From: Paucilactobacillus nenjiangensis
Lineage (GTDB): Bacteria; Bacillota; Bacilli; Lactobacillales; Lactobacillaceae
DNA: 35,592 bases
Assembly (NCBI RefSeq): GCF_005405445.1
Contig: NZ_BJEB01000018.1
Span: 1-35,592 of the forward strand
Reading direction: 5' to 3'
The notes under the pieces were generated by a model. The model was not told the DNA's origin. It saw nothing but the letters and a program-made list of their open reading frames with translations, and did not search any database. Positions 25,289 through 33,390 of this stretch are shown piece by piece (position 1 is the first letter of the stretch; the number at the start of each line of letters is the position of its first letter). Both the position numbers and the translations under genes were made by a program.

Positions 25289-26262
25289 AATTTTCGGGTT
25301 AACATCTTTTTAATTGCTTTGTTCAGAACCATTTTAGCTTTGCTAGTTGGCAAAGAAGCGATTAATTTTTCGGCTTGGTTGGTATATGACTCTGCATATT
25401 GAATAGCTTTCTCAATACCCCCGAGTTGGGTCACATCGGCTACGATGTTTTCAACATCACCAGTAGTTAATTGATGATTTTTGTCCAACAGTGCTTTAAA
25501 TTTTGAAGAATCTTTTTTCAAGGCTAAGAGTAGTGGCAGTGTGTAGACACCTTCAGCTAAATCCTCCAAAATTGGCTTTTTAAGCGTTTTTTGGTCGGAA
25601 GTGTAGTCTAAGATGTCATCATTGATTTGAAAGGCGATACCAATGTTTTTTCCGATTTTAGCAGCTGTTTCAACGATTGACTCGGTAGCACCACCAAAGT
25701 AAGCACCTTCCAAGCAAGCTAACCGGAATAATTCGGCGGTTTTACCGGTGACGGTTTCCAAATAAGTTTCGATGAGATTGTTGGGATTGAAACGATTAGC
25801 TTTTTGAATCAATTCACCCATCAAGATTTGTTCCATGGCATCAGCATTAATTTTCATGAAATCAGTGCCATTCATAGTTTCGTTGATGAATTGGAAAAAT
25901 TTAGTAAACAGTAAATCGCCGGCGTATACAGCAACGTCTTTACCTAATTTGGCTTGGACGCTAGCTACACCGCGACGCAATGGTGAGTCATCAATGATAT
26001 CATCATGAATCAAAGTGGCCATATGTAGGATTTCAATTGAAGCTGCAATTTTGATTTGCTTATCGCTGTTCTTAGGTTCTGGACCAAATTCATTGAACAA
26101 CAAAAAGATGGCTGGTCGTAACATTTTGCCGCCAGCGGTTAACATATCAGTCAAAGCTTGTTCAACTTCAGAATTATTTTTATTTACAGATTTAAGTAGT
26201 AGATTGCGAACTTGTTCAGTTCCGTTTTCAACTATTGGATAATTAAAACAACTATCAGACAT
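25285..26262 (-). CDS. Polyprenyl diphosphate synthase
   Basis: 325-aa trans-isoprenyl diphosphate synthase. The first aspartate-rich motif DDIIDD (residues 87-92, in LIHDDIIDDSPLRRG) and the second DDILD (215-219) bind magnesium-diphosphate. No bulky chain-stop residues sit immediately before the first motif (HMATLIH), consistent with a long-chain product such as hepta- or octaprenyl diphosphate, typical for menaquinone side chains. Divergent from the MenA-type gene and tail-to-tail with cydD, so it supplies the prenyl tail for the respiratory quinone. Start ATG has GGAGGAGC upstream. It could equally be called HepT or IspB. Confidence 0.9.
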   Translation of the reverse strand: MSDSCFNYPIVENGTEQVRNLLLKSVNKNNSEVEQALTDMLTAGGKMLRPAIFLLFNEFGPEPKNSDKQIKIAASIEILHMATLIHDDIIDDSPLRRGVASVQAKLGKDVAVYAGDLLFTKFFQFINETMNGTDFMKINADAMEQILMGELIQKANRFNPNNLIETYLETVTGKTAELFRLACLEGAYFGGATESIVETAAKIGKNIGIAFQINDDILDYTSDQKTLKKPILEDLAEGVYTLPLLLALKKDSSKFKALLDKNHQLTTGDVENIVADVTQLGGIEKAIQYAESYTNQAEKLIASLPTSKAKMVLNKAIKKMLTRKF

Positions 26263-26351
26263 TTTTGTTGCTCCTCCACGAGTTCTTATAAAGCTATCTT
26301 ACCGTAGTTGAGTGATGTTTGACTAGTAACAATAATTGAGGAGTGTAAAAT

Positions 26352-27254
26352 TTGTCGTTAGCAGTATTTTTAGAATTAGTAGAAATTAAAGCTAAAACCG
26401 CTAGCGTGTTGCCATTTTTGATTGGCATCTGCTTTAGCTGGTATAACTATCACGCCTTGAACCTGGGCTATGTCATACTATTTTTCATCGCGATGTTTAT
26501 TTTTAACATGGCAGTGGATATTTTGGATAATCTTAACGACTATCATCACGCCGTTGATGAACTGGAATATAAGCGCAAGACTAATATCATCGGGCGCGAA
26601 CACTTATCGGTGAAACTAGTATTTAGCATAATGATCACGATGGTAATAATTTCTGCCCTGATTGGAGTTGTTCTTGCTTGGCTAACCGGGTGGCCATTAC
26701 TTATAATGGGGTTATGGTGTTACTTAGTTGGCGTATTCTATTCATCGGGTCCGCATCCTTTCTCTAGCATGCCGTTAGGTGAGTTACTATCAGGGGTGAC
26801 GATGGGCTTTATGATTATATTAATTAGTATTTATCTCAATACTTTTGAGGTGATTACTTGGAATGTGGCGACTATTGCAAAAATTGAGTTGATTGCATTA
26901 CCAACATCTGCCTGGATTGCAAATTTGATGTTAGCAAATAACATTTCAGATTTAGATGAAGATGAAAGTAATCTTCGTTATACGTTGCCACACTATTTAG
27001 GGAAAAAACGAGCTGTAAATCTATTTGTGCTCTTAAATGTGATTGCCTTTATAGCAATTATTGGCGCGGTAGTAGTTAAGATTGCTCCCTGGACAATGCT
27101 GATTACGTTGGTTGTTGTTCCAATTGTAGTCAAGCAAACTCGTATTTTTATGAAAAAGCAGGTCAAAAAGGAAACTTTTGTGACTGCGATTAGAATTTTA
27201 GCAATTGGCTCATTTGCACAAGTTGTCAGTTATGCAGTTGGATTATTTTTATAA
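26352..27254 (+). CDS. menA: UbiA-family prenyltransferase, MenA-like
   Basis: 300-aa membrane prenyltransferase with about eight or nine helices. The first aspartate region reads AVDILDNLNDYHHAVDE and the second NNISDLDEDESN, the two metal-diphosphate sites of UbiA proteins. By context it joins a polyprenyl chain to 1,4-dihydroxy-2-naphthoate to make demethylmenaquinone. None of the earlier menaquinone genes (menF, D, C, E, B) is in the window. TTG start at 26352 with GAGGAG (26338-26343) 8 nt upstream; there is no better ATG. Followed after 12 nt by ndh, probably co-transcribed. Confidence 0.88.
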   Translation: MSLAVFLELVEIKAKTASVLPFLIGICFSWYNYHALNLGYVILFFIAMFIFNMAVDILDNLNDYHHAVDELEYKRKTNIIGREHLSVKLVFSIMITMVIISALIGVVLAWLTGWPLLIMGLWCYLVGVFYSSGPHPFSSMPLGELLSGVTMGFMIILISIYLNTFEVITWNVATIAKIELIALPTSAWIANLMLANNISDLDEDESNLRYTLPHYLGKKRAVNLFVLLNVIAFIAIIGAVVVKIAPWTMLITLVVVPIVVKQTRIFMKKQVKKETFVTAIRILAIGSFAQVVSYAVGLFL

Positions 27255-27266
27255 GGAGTGGAAAAA

Positions 27267-28475
27267 ATGACAGAAGTTGTAATTTTAGGTGCCGGATATG
27301 CAGGGCTTCGAACTTTAGGAGCCTTACAAAAAAGTAAGGAAGATATTCATGTGACTTTAGTGGATCGAAATGAATATCACTATGAAGCTGCAGATTTACA
27401 TGAAGTAGCGGCTGGAACTCAAGAACGTGAACGAATCTTGTTTAATATTAGCGATGTTGTTGACCCTGACAAGACGACTTTTATTCAAGGTACCGTGGTC
27501 AATATTGATCGCGAACAAAAGACGGTTAAAGTCACCAATCAACCAGAACTGCGTTACGATTATTTAGTTGTGGCGTTAGGATTTGTTTCTGAATCGTTTG
27601 GGATTCCTGGTGTGGATGAAAATGCCTTATCAATGGTCGATGTTGATCAAGCCGTTGGTATCCGTGAACATTTAGAAAAACAAATGAATGAATATACCAG
27701 GACGCAAGATGAAGAATATTTAAAAATCATCGTTTGTGGAATGGGCTTCACTGGCTTTGAGTTGGTCGGTGCTTTAGTTGAAGCTAGACCTCAATTAGCT
27801 AAGTTGGCTGGGGTGAGCGCAGACAAAATTAAGATTGCCAGCGTGGAAGCTTCCACTAGATTATTACCAATGTTTCCTGAAAAATTGGCAGACTATGGTA
27901 GCAAGCACTTAGCTGATTGGGGAGTAGAAATGCTCACCGGTAAACGCATCCTCGAAATTAAACCTGATACAGTGGTTTATCAAAATGGGGATGATGAAAA
28001 TGACCGTGGCGAAGTGACTGCCAAGACCATTATTTGGACAACCGGTGTTCGTGGTAGCAAAGTTATGACCGATGCTGGTTTTTCAGAAAAACGTGGCCGC
28101 GTGATGGTTAACAAAGATCTGACGGATCCTGATTACGACAACGTCTTCATCGTGGGAGATGTGGCAGCAGCGATGGACGAAGATTCAGGTCGCCCATATC
28201 CAACTACGGCGCAAATTTCCTTAGTGATGGGACACTTAGCCGCTGAAAATATCATCCATAAGGTTAACAACGAAGCAACGAAAGAATTTACCTTTAAGTC
28301 TTTAGGAACGGTTGCTTCAATTGGTAACACGCATGCCTTTGGATTGGTTGGTAAAACTGCCGTTAAAGGCTATGCCGCATCCGTTGCCAAAAAGGGTATC
28401 ATGGACAAATCATTGTTGGAAACTGGTGGGATGAAAGAAGTTCTATCCAAAGGTCGTTTTGACTTTTACCACTAG
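27267..28475 (+). CDS. ndh: Type II NADH:quinone oxidoreductase
   Basis: 402-aa single-subunit flavoprotein that passes electrons from NADH to the membrane quinone without pumping protons. FAD motif VILGAGYAGLRTL at residues 5-17, NADH motif IVCGMGFTGFELVG in the middle, second FAD motif NVFIVGDVAAAMDE, and the quinone-site AQ pair in PTTAQ. The C-terminal membrane-anchoring helix is amphipathic. ATG 27267 is preferred over an in-frame GTG at 27258 because AAGGAGTGG lies directly upstream and the FAD motif follows at once. With MenA, polyprenyl synthase and CydABCD it completes a short respiratory chain. Ends before a bidirectional terminator. Confidence 0.94.
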   Translation: MTEVVILGAGYAGLRTLGALQKSKEDIHVTLVDRNEYHYEAADLHEVAAGTQERERILFNISDVVDPDKTTFIQGTVVNIDREQKTVKVTNQPELRYDYLVVALGFVSESFGIPGVDENALSMVDVDQAVGIREHLEKQMNEYTRTQDEEYLKIIVCGMGFTGFELVGALVEARPQLAKLAGVSADKIKIASVEASTRLLPMFPEKLADYGSKHLADWGVEMLTGKRILEIKPDTVVYQNGDDENDRGEVTAKTIIWTTGVRGSKVMTDAGFSEKRGRVMVNKDLTDPDYDNVFIVGDVAAAMDEDSGRPYPTTAQISLVMGHLAAENIIHKVNNEATKEFTFKSLGTVASIGNTHAFGLVGKTAVKGYAASVAKKGIMDKSLLETGGMKEVLSKGRFDFYH

Positions 28476-28525
28476 GATAATGAGCAAACCGTCTTCTGCA
28501 TGGTTTGAAAATAGTTTATTTAAAT

Positions 28526-28566
28526 AAAAAAATTCTCAATTCATAACTTGAATTGAGAATTTTTTT
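28526..28566. terminator. Bidirectional terminator between ndh and the DUF1398 gene
   Basis: Perfect stem of 18 bp (28526-28543 with 28549-28566) and loop TAACT; A run on one side, T run on the other. Serves both converging genes. Confidence 0.93.
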
Positions 28567-28568
28567 GC

Positions 28569-28961
28569 CTAGATACCTGGAATCGGCTCGATTAGTAAAG
28601 CATTGCCTTGAGTGTCAAAATATGACACGTTCTTGGCTATTAAATCACTTCGCCAATAAAGAACACCAGCTTGACCAGCAAGCTCACAGAAACGTTCAAA
28701 ATCAAATTTTCCGGCTTGTGCACCTTGGACGGCTAGCTTGATCTTTGTAGAATCACCCAGTGCCTCGACAGACTTGGGGACTGCTTTTACTTGCAGGTCA
28801 ATGCTGCTATCTGAATCATAATAGCGATAAAGCCCGTCAGCCACTAGGTAATCGTATTTTTCAACGCCTAATGCCTGAAAGTCTTTCATCAATTTAGCGA
28901 ATCCGCCAGCATCTTTTTCCGATAAGACGGCTGCTTCAATATCTTGATAATTTAATGACAT
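28569..28961 (-). CDS. DUF1398 family protein (YbcV-like)
   Basis: 130-aa soluble protein of the DUF1398 family. Typical segments: GVEKYDYLVADGLYRYYD at about 32-49 and the C-terminal CELAGQAGVLYWRSDLIAKNVSYFD. Function unknown. Start ATG has AAGGAG (minus strand, 28971-28976) upstream. A TATAAT -10 element lies at 28995-29000 on the minus strand, and the palindrome at 28979-28994 falls between it and the gene, so that palindrome could also act as an operator. Confidence 0.82.
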   Translation of the reverse strand: MSLNYQDIEAAVLSEKDAGGFAKLMKDFQALGVEKYDYLVADGLYRYYDSDSSIDLQVKAVPKSVEALGDSTKIKLAVQGAQAGKFDFERFCELAGQAGVLYWRSDLIAKNVSYFDTQGNALLIEPIPGI

Positions 28962-28978
28962 GTCAGATCACTCCTTAA

Positions 28979-28994
28979 TGTTCCATGTGGAACA
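28979..28994. promoter_or_regulatory. parS-like site 3 (or promoter palindrome)
   Basis: TGTTCCATGTGGAACA: 7-bp arms around a 2-bp centre. It differs from TGTTTCACGTGAAACA at three positions, one of which (T5 to C) is tolerated in known Bacillus parS sites. It abuts the -10 of the DUF1398 gene. Confidence 0.5.
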
Positions 28995-29039
28995 ATTATA
29001 ACGGTTAAGTACCATAATTGCTCATAAAAGCAGTGGGGA

Positions 29040-30044
29040 TTAGTTGAATTCAATTAAAACTTTTCCCTGGGGATGACCATTTTTCAAGTACTCGATGGCG
29101 TCATTAATCTCGTCAATTTTAAAAACATTTGAATCAACTTGAGGGACAATATTATGTTTTAAAATTAAATCATTCAAATGAGCTAGTTGCGCGCCGTCAC
29201 TTCTCACAAAAATAAACTGATATTCGGCCTGTTTTGCAGCTGCTTGCTTGTCAAATTTCCGTCCTACGAGTCCGAATAAAAATCTCTTCCAGGCAGGCGA
29301 TTGTTGGTCGATGGCAAATTGTCGATTTGGACCATTGACTAGTGATAAAAGCTTTCCACCAGGTTTAAGAATGGATAATTCACGCGTAAATTCACTTGGT
29401 CCAAGTGTGTCGATGACTAAATCAATATTTTTTAAAGTTTCCCAATAGTTTTCACTTCGATAATCTAAGTATTGATCGGCACCAATTTGCAATGCCTGCT
29501 CACGGTTTCTAGTGTTACCACTAACAATTACATTGAGGCCTAAACTTTTGGCAATTGGTATTGCCATTTGTCCAAACGAACCTGAACCACCAGGAATAAA
29601 CAAAGTTTGTCCGGCATGTGCTTGTAAATTTTCTGTTAAACCTTGCAAAGCAGTTAAGCCAGTTAGTGCCAACGCAGCTCCGCTTTTGAAATCATTGTTA
29701 GCTGGCAGGTGCGCAATGGTATTTTCATTCGTTACAACATATTCTGCAAAGGCTCCAATTTGGTTGATACTAAGTCGCGAGTAAACCGCATCGCCAATTT
29801 TAAAATTAGAAACTGACTGTCCGACTTGAACGATTTCACCCGATAACTCATTACCTAATGTAGTGGGTAATTGATAGGGACTGATTAATTTGACGGCTCC
29901 AGTCCCGATTAAAGTTTCTAAGGGGTTGACGGCGGCATACTTGACGCGAATCAGTACCTCATCATCCTTAATAGTGGGAACTTCGATATCGTTGACGTGT
30001 AATTTGAAATCTGATTGATACTTTAACAGTTGTGCTGCCTTCAT
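29040..30044 (-). CDS. NADP-dependent quinone-oxidoreductase-like dehydrogenase
   Basis: 334-aa medium-chain dehydrogenase/reductase of the zinc-free quinone oxidoreductase group. GroES-like N-terminal half, then the cofactor loop LFIPGGSGSFGQMAIPIAKSLG. No structural zinc cysteines are seen. It probably reduces quinones or reactive enones with NADPH. Divergent from a TetR gene, and the shared intergenic region has two matching inverted repeats, so TetR control is likely. Start ATG at 30042-30044 with CGAGGAAA upstream. It belongs to the same broad family as the frameshifted gene at 18234-19185 but is not a close copy. Confidence 0.88.
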   Translation of the reverse strand: MKAAQLLKYQSDFKLHVNDIEVPTIKDDEVLIRVKYAAVNPLETLIGTGAVKLISPYQLPTTLGNELSGEIVQVGQSVSNFKIGDAVYSRLSINQIGAFAEYVVTNENTIAHLPANNDFKSGAALALTGLTALQGLTENLQAHAGQTLFIPGGSGSFGQMAIPIAKSLGLNVIVSGNTRNREQALQIGADQYLDYRSENYWETLKNIDLVIDTLGPSEFTRELSILKPGGKLLSLVNGPNRQFAIDQQSPAWKRFLFGLVGRKFDKQAAAKQAEYQFIFVRSDGAQLAHLNDLILKHNIVPQVDSNVFKIDEINDAIEYLKNGHPQGKVLIEFN

Positions 30045-30061
30045 AATAATTTTCCTCGTTT

Positions 30062-30087
30062 GGTTACATATTTTTAATTTTGTAACC
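30062..30087. promoter_or_regulatory. TetR operator A
   Basis: GGTTACA-N12-TGTAACC, perfect 7-bp arms, 17 bp upstream of the oxidoreductase start codon. Confidence 0.7.
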
Positions 30088-30103
30088 TGATATTAAATTA
30101 TTT

Positions 30104-30129
30104 AGTTACAAAAGTCAAATATTGTAACT
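30104..30129. promoter_or_regulatory. TetR operator B
   Basis: AGTTACA-N12-TGTAACT, same geometry as operator A, centres 42 bp apart (four helical turns). A further half site TGTTACTC is at 30143-30150. Confidence 0.7.
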
Positions 30130-30182
30130 CAACTTATTTTTATGTTACTCTAAGGTCATTGAAATATTTGAGGAGAACAAAC

Positions 30183-30728
30183 ATGGATAAATTAAATACC
30201 CAACAAATTATTGAGACTGCACAACGATTAATTGTTGAGAAAAATTCGACGGACATTTCCATGTCGCAGATAGCTAAACAACTGAATGTGACACATGCGG
30301 CGATATATAAACATTTTGAAAATAAAGATGCCTTATGGTTAGCTGTTGCGCAGCATTGGTTTGAGACGAATATTATCAACAAAATTAACAGTCAGATTGA
30401 TGACGCGGAGGCGAAGAGCTATTTGCATGACTGGTTATGGCAATTTTCAAATGCAAAAAAGACGACTTTCAACGAAAATCCATTGATGTTTCAGCTAAAT
30501 ACTAAGTACATTGATAGTAATCCAGACGTGCTACATCAAGTTTTGCTGCCTTCATATCAATTACTTGATCAGAAAATGAATTATCAGGATGCACAGTATC
30601 AGAAAATTGAAGCAATTTTTTCCGCATTTGCAGTTTTTGCACTGCCAAATTTTAGTGGAACGTGGAACAGACCAGACTATCAATCGCGATTTGAAGATAT
30701 CTGGCAACTAATTGAAAAGGGTATTTAA
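30183..30728 (+). CDS. TetR-family regulator of the divergent oxidoreductase
   Basis: 181-aa TetR-family protein. Helix-turn-helix at about residues 8-52 (AQRLIVEKNSTDISMSQIA, then LNVTHAAIYKHFENKDALW). The rest is a ligand domain not recognisable by eye. ATG 30183 has GAGGAGAA upstream; an in-frame TTG at 30159 has no ribosome site. Divergence from the oxidoreductase and the paired GTTACA-N12-TGTAAC operators make it the likely repressor of both genes. Ends at a bidirectional terminator. Confidence 0.88.
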   Translation: MDKLNTQQIIETAQRLIVEKNSTDISMSQIAKQLNVTHAAIYKHFENKDALWLAVAQHWFETNIINKINSQIDDAEAKSYLHDWLWQFSNAKKTTFNENPLMFQLNTKYIDSNPDVLHQVLLPSYQLLDQKMNYQDAQYQKIEAIFSAFAVFALPNFSGTWNRPDYQSRFEDIWQLIEKGI

Positions 30729-30764
30729 AAAGGACTTGGAAAATTTTCCAGGTCCTTTAAATTT
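30729..30764. terminator. Bidirectional terminator between tetR and the kinase gene
   Basis: AAAGGACTTGGAAAA (30729-30743) pairs with TTTTCCAGGTCCTTT (30744-30758) with one G-T pair; the A/T centre forms the loop. T-rich on the right, A-rich on the left. Confidence 0.8.
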
Positions 30765-31578
30765 ATTCTTTTGGTAATTCATTAGCCCAATGGTTGATTG
30801 GCCCATATTTATGTCCGACTTGGATTTCGTTACCAATCGCGTTGGTGACAAATTCGCGGGCAATCCTAATTGATTCCTCGACATTGGTACCTTTAGCTAG
30901 TTCGGCTGCGATGACTGCACTGACGGTATCGCCAGTTCCGTTGCGTCGATCAGTATCAAATAATTGAGCTGGTAGCCAGAAAGTTTTGCCATCCTCAAGG
31001 AGCACAAAATCATCGACAGTTTCTTGCCCATCACCAATCCGTTGTCCTTTAAGCATCACATTTTTGGCACCTAAATCTTGTAATTCATGGGCCGCAGCTT
31101 CAATCTCGTCTTTTGATTTTAGCTTGCGACCGACGATGTGCTCAGCTTCATAGAAATTTGGAGTAATTACTTCTGCTAAGGGAATTAAACGATTTTTTAA
31201 AGTTTCAAAAGCGGCATCTTCTAAAAGCAGTGCACCGTGTTTCGTTACGATAACAGGATCAACAACTAATTTGCCAAAATCGTATTTTTCAAGATTGTCA
31301 GCGACAGTGTTAATTAAGTCAGCATCGGCAAGCATACCAGTTTTAACGGCCTTGACGCCTAGGTCATCAGCTAGCACTTCGAATTGTTTGCTAATAAAGG
31401 GGAGAGGAAGTGTAAAGGCATCGTGAATGCCATATGAGTTACCTGCCACCACGGCGGTCATTACAACTGTTCCATACACTCTGCGCATGAAAAAGCTGTG
31501 TAAGTCAGCTTCAATACCAGCTGAGCCATCACTATCGGAACCACCAATCACCATTACTTGTGGATATTCGTTTGCCAT
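30763..31578 (-). CDS. PdxK/ThiD-family pyridoxine or hydroxymethylpyrimidine kinase
   Basis: 271-aa ribokinase-superfamily enzyme of the ThiD/PdxK type: N-terminal GGSDSDGSAGIEADLHSF and C-terminal anion-hole motif RNGTGDTVSAVIAAEL, where Asp is the catalytic base. It phosphorylates pyridoxine/pyridoxal, or hydroxymethylpyrimidine for thiamine; sequence alone does not separate the two, and some Firmicute members do both. No thiamine genes or TPP riboswitch lie nearby, which mildly favours a vitamin B6 salvage role. ATG at 31576-31578 has GGAGG upstream; an in-frame start 27 nt earlier lacks one. It is a single-gene unit. Confidence 0.87.
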   Translation of the reverse strand: MANEYPQVMVIGGSDSDGSAGIEADLHSFFMRRVYGTVVMTAVVAGNSYGIHDAFTLPLPFISKQFEVLADDLGVKAVKTGMLADADLINTVADNLEKYDFGKLVVDPVIVTKHGALLLEDAAFETLKNRLIPLAEVITPNFYEAEHIVGRKLKSKDEIEAAAHELQDLGAKNVMLKGQRIGDGQETVDDFVLLEDGKTFWLPAQLFDTDRRNGTGDTVSAVIAAELAKGTNVEESIRIAREFVTNAIGNEIQVGHKYGPINHWANELPKE

Positions 31579-31630
31579 TCTAGTACCTCCATTATATTTT
31601 CTCATTAAAATTTAATTTTCTATTTCAACC

Positions 31631-31659
31631 AGTATACGTTACTCACGGAGGAATGTTAA
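31631..31659 (-). promoter_or_regulatory. Promoter of the PdxK/ThiD-family gene
   Basis: On the minus strand TTAACA (31654-31659), 17-bp spacer, TATACT (31631-31636). Confidence 0.65.
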
Positions 31660-31680
31660 TAGTGTTGTCTTGTATAAACA

Positions 31681-31714
31681 AAAAAAGGACCAAATCCAAC
31701 TGAATTTGGTCCTT
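31681..31714 (-). terminator. Terminator of the CNNM/CorC gene
   Basis: AAGGACCAAAT (31685-31695) pairs with ATTTGGTCCTT (31704-31714). On the minus strand the stem is followed by a run of T. Confidence 0.88.
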
Positions 31715-31757
31715 CATTTGTTAAAGTTCCAAGTATGACCGTGATGGTTCACACTTT

Positions 31758-33206
31758 TTAATCATCATCATCTTTTTCTTTGTTCTGCTTCTTGTGACTA
31801 TCTTTATGATTTTCTTTGTGGTTACGATGATTTTCTTTTTCGTCTTCATCATCGTCACCGTCATCCTCATCCTTTTCAGGTTTTGGTAACTCGACGACTT
31901 CGAATTCGTTGATATAAGCATCGTTGAAATCAAGTGGGGTGATTTGGAATTGATCAATTTCGACCATTTCACCCTTTTTAATGTTTGGATTGTAATCAAT
32001 GATGTAACCAGTTAAAGTAACCATTTCGGATTCTTCAAAAACTTTAATATCAGTTTTGAAGAACCGTTCGAAATCATATAACGTGATTTTCCCAGAAAAC
32101 TTGTAATGCATATTGCCAGCGTCATCTGAGCCGAGTTTTTCAACTAAGTCTTCAGCGACGTCATCAATTTCATCACGAACAGTTCCAAATAATTCTTCGT
32201 AAACATCCTTATCGGTAACGATACCAGAAGTACCACCATACTCATCTTTAACGATGACGATTGGAACACGATGTTGAATCATTTCTTGAAGAACATCCGT
32301 AATAGCTTGTGTTTCAGAAACAACGGGCATGTTACGGAGCACGGAACGAACAGACGCTTCACCGTTGATACGGCTTTGGCGAACCAAGTCATATGAGAAT
32401 ACATAACCGAGAATTTTATCTTTATCGTTATTGGCGACGACAGGCATACGAGTGTATTTGTAGTCGAGGTATGTGTTTAAGGCATCTTGAATCGAGTCTT
32501 GAATGTCTATAACTGTCAGCTGTGTACGATCAATCATAATATCCACAGCAACTTTTTCGTTCATTTCGAACGCACGCTTCATGAACATCAAGTCTTCTTC
32601 TTGTAATTCACCAGCGTCAGCAGCATCCTTGGATAATGATAAAATTTCGTTTTGCGAATAAATATCTTCATCAGGAATGGCATTGAAACCAAGTAATTTT
32701 GTAATACCAACCGCAGCACGGTCGAACAACCAAATTAGAGGGTAGAAAACTACGTGGAAGAACATGACTGGACGAACAATCGTTAGCAACACTTTCACTG
32801 GTTGGTCAATGGCAATGTTCTTTGGCACAAGGTCGGTGAACACAGCGTGAATAAAGGTGAACAACAGGATAGCTGCAACTGAAGAAATGCTCTTGGCATA
32901 TGCTTCAGGCAAAATGTTGGCATTGATTAAGAGAGTGGCGATGAAATCTTCACCTAACCAACCTAAAATCAATGAAGTAAGGGTAATCCCAACTTGTGCG
33001 GTTGAGAGGTATTCAGTCATATGGTCGAGCATATGCATCGCATGACCAATATTCTTTGACTTCTTTTCTCTGGCCGATTGAATGGCCTTTAACGCACTAG
33101 GACGCACCTTGACTAACGAATATTCTGTTAATGTAAACAGAACAGCTAAAGCTAAAATAACAATGATTATCACTAAGTTTATGATAATAGACGGACCGGA
33201 ATCCAT
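31758..33206 (-). CDS. CNNM/CorC-type (HlyC-family) magnesium/cobalt transporter
   Basis: 482 aa. Domains: DUF21/CNNM membrane domain (about 1-195, four helices), paired CBS domains (about 215-335, MIDRTQLTVIDIQDSIQDAL at the start), CorC_HlyC domain (about 345-430), then a tail of about 45 residues made almost only of Asp, Glu, Lys, His and Asn. The core family exports or exchanges Mg2+ or Co2+ and controls magnesium balance. The tail is not part of the family and could bind metal or act as a disordered sensor. Start ATG at 33204-33206 with AAGAAGG upstream and an extended -10 promoter behind. Length is about 40 aa more than typical because of the tail. Confidence 0.9.
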   Translation of the reverse strand: MDSGPSIIINLVIIIVILALAVLFTLTEYSLVKVRPSALKAIQSAREKKSKNIGHAMHMLDHMTEYLSTAQVGITLTSLILGWLGEDFIATLLINANILPEAYAKSISSVAAILLFTFIHAVFTDLVPKNIAIDQPVKVLLTIVRPVMFFHVVFYPLIWLFDRAAVGITKLLGFNAIPDEDIYSQNEILSLSKDAADAGELQEEDLMFMKRAFEMNEKVAVDIMIDRTQLTVIDIQDSIQDALNTYLDYKYTRMPVVANNDKDKILGYVFSYDLVRQSRINGEASVRSVLRNMPVVSETQAITDVLQEMIQHRVPIVIVKDEYGGTSGIVTDKDVYEELFGTVRDEIDDVAEDLVEKLGSDDAGNMHYKFSGKITLYDFERFFKTDIKVFEESEMVTLTGYIIDYNPNIKKGEMVEIDQFQITPLDFNDAYINEFEVVELPKPEKDEDDGDDDEDEKENHRNHKENHKDSHKKQNKEKDDDD

Positions 33207-33238
33207 GACGTACCTTCTTTCATTTTATATTAAACTCT

Positions 33239-33247
33239 ATTATAACA
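33239..33247 (-). promoter_or_regulatory. Extended -10 promoter of the CNNM/CorC gene
   Basis: TGTTATAAT on the minus strand: consensus -10 with the extended TG. No good -35 element at the usual distance. Confidence 0.55.
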
Positions 33248-33328
33248 AATAATCTCCCAATAGTAGTTGATTTCTTTTTAATAGAATAAGAAGATTGTAC
33301 TAATTTTTGAGGAAAATGTCGAATATTA

Positions 33329-33357
33329 TTCACGTTGTCCAGTGTAAGCGATATAAT
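33329..33357 (+). promoter_or_regulatory. Promoter of the acetyltransferase gene
   Basis: TTCACG (33329-33334), 17 bp, perfect TATAAT (33352-33357). It decides the start: the longer reading frame from 33307 would begin upstream of the promoter. Confidence 0.65.
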
Positions 33358-33390
33358 GAACAGAAATCTAAACAAGTGATGGTGAAAATA

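Noticed and set aside
26263..26351. menA promoter TTGAGT/AATAAT
   Set aside because: The -10 would place the transcription start inside the ribosome site; I could not settle a promoter here.
31721..31999. Lysine-rich minus-strand ORF under the CNNM/CorC gene tail
   Set aside because: It is the out-of-frame reading of the Asp/Glu/Lys-coding tail, has no ribosome site and no family likeness.
33307..33390. N-terminal extension of the acetyltransferase
   Set aside because: A consensus TATAAT promoter lies within it, and the family begins at the ATG at 33391.
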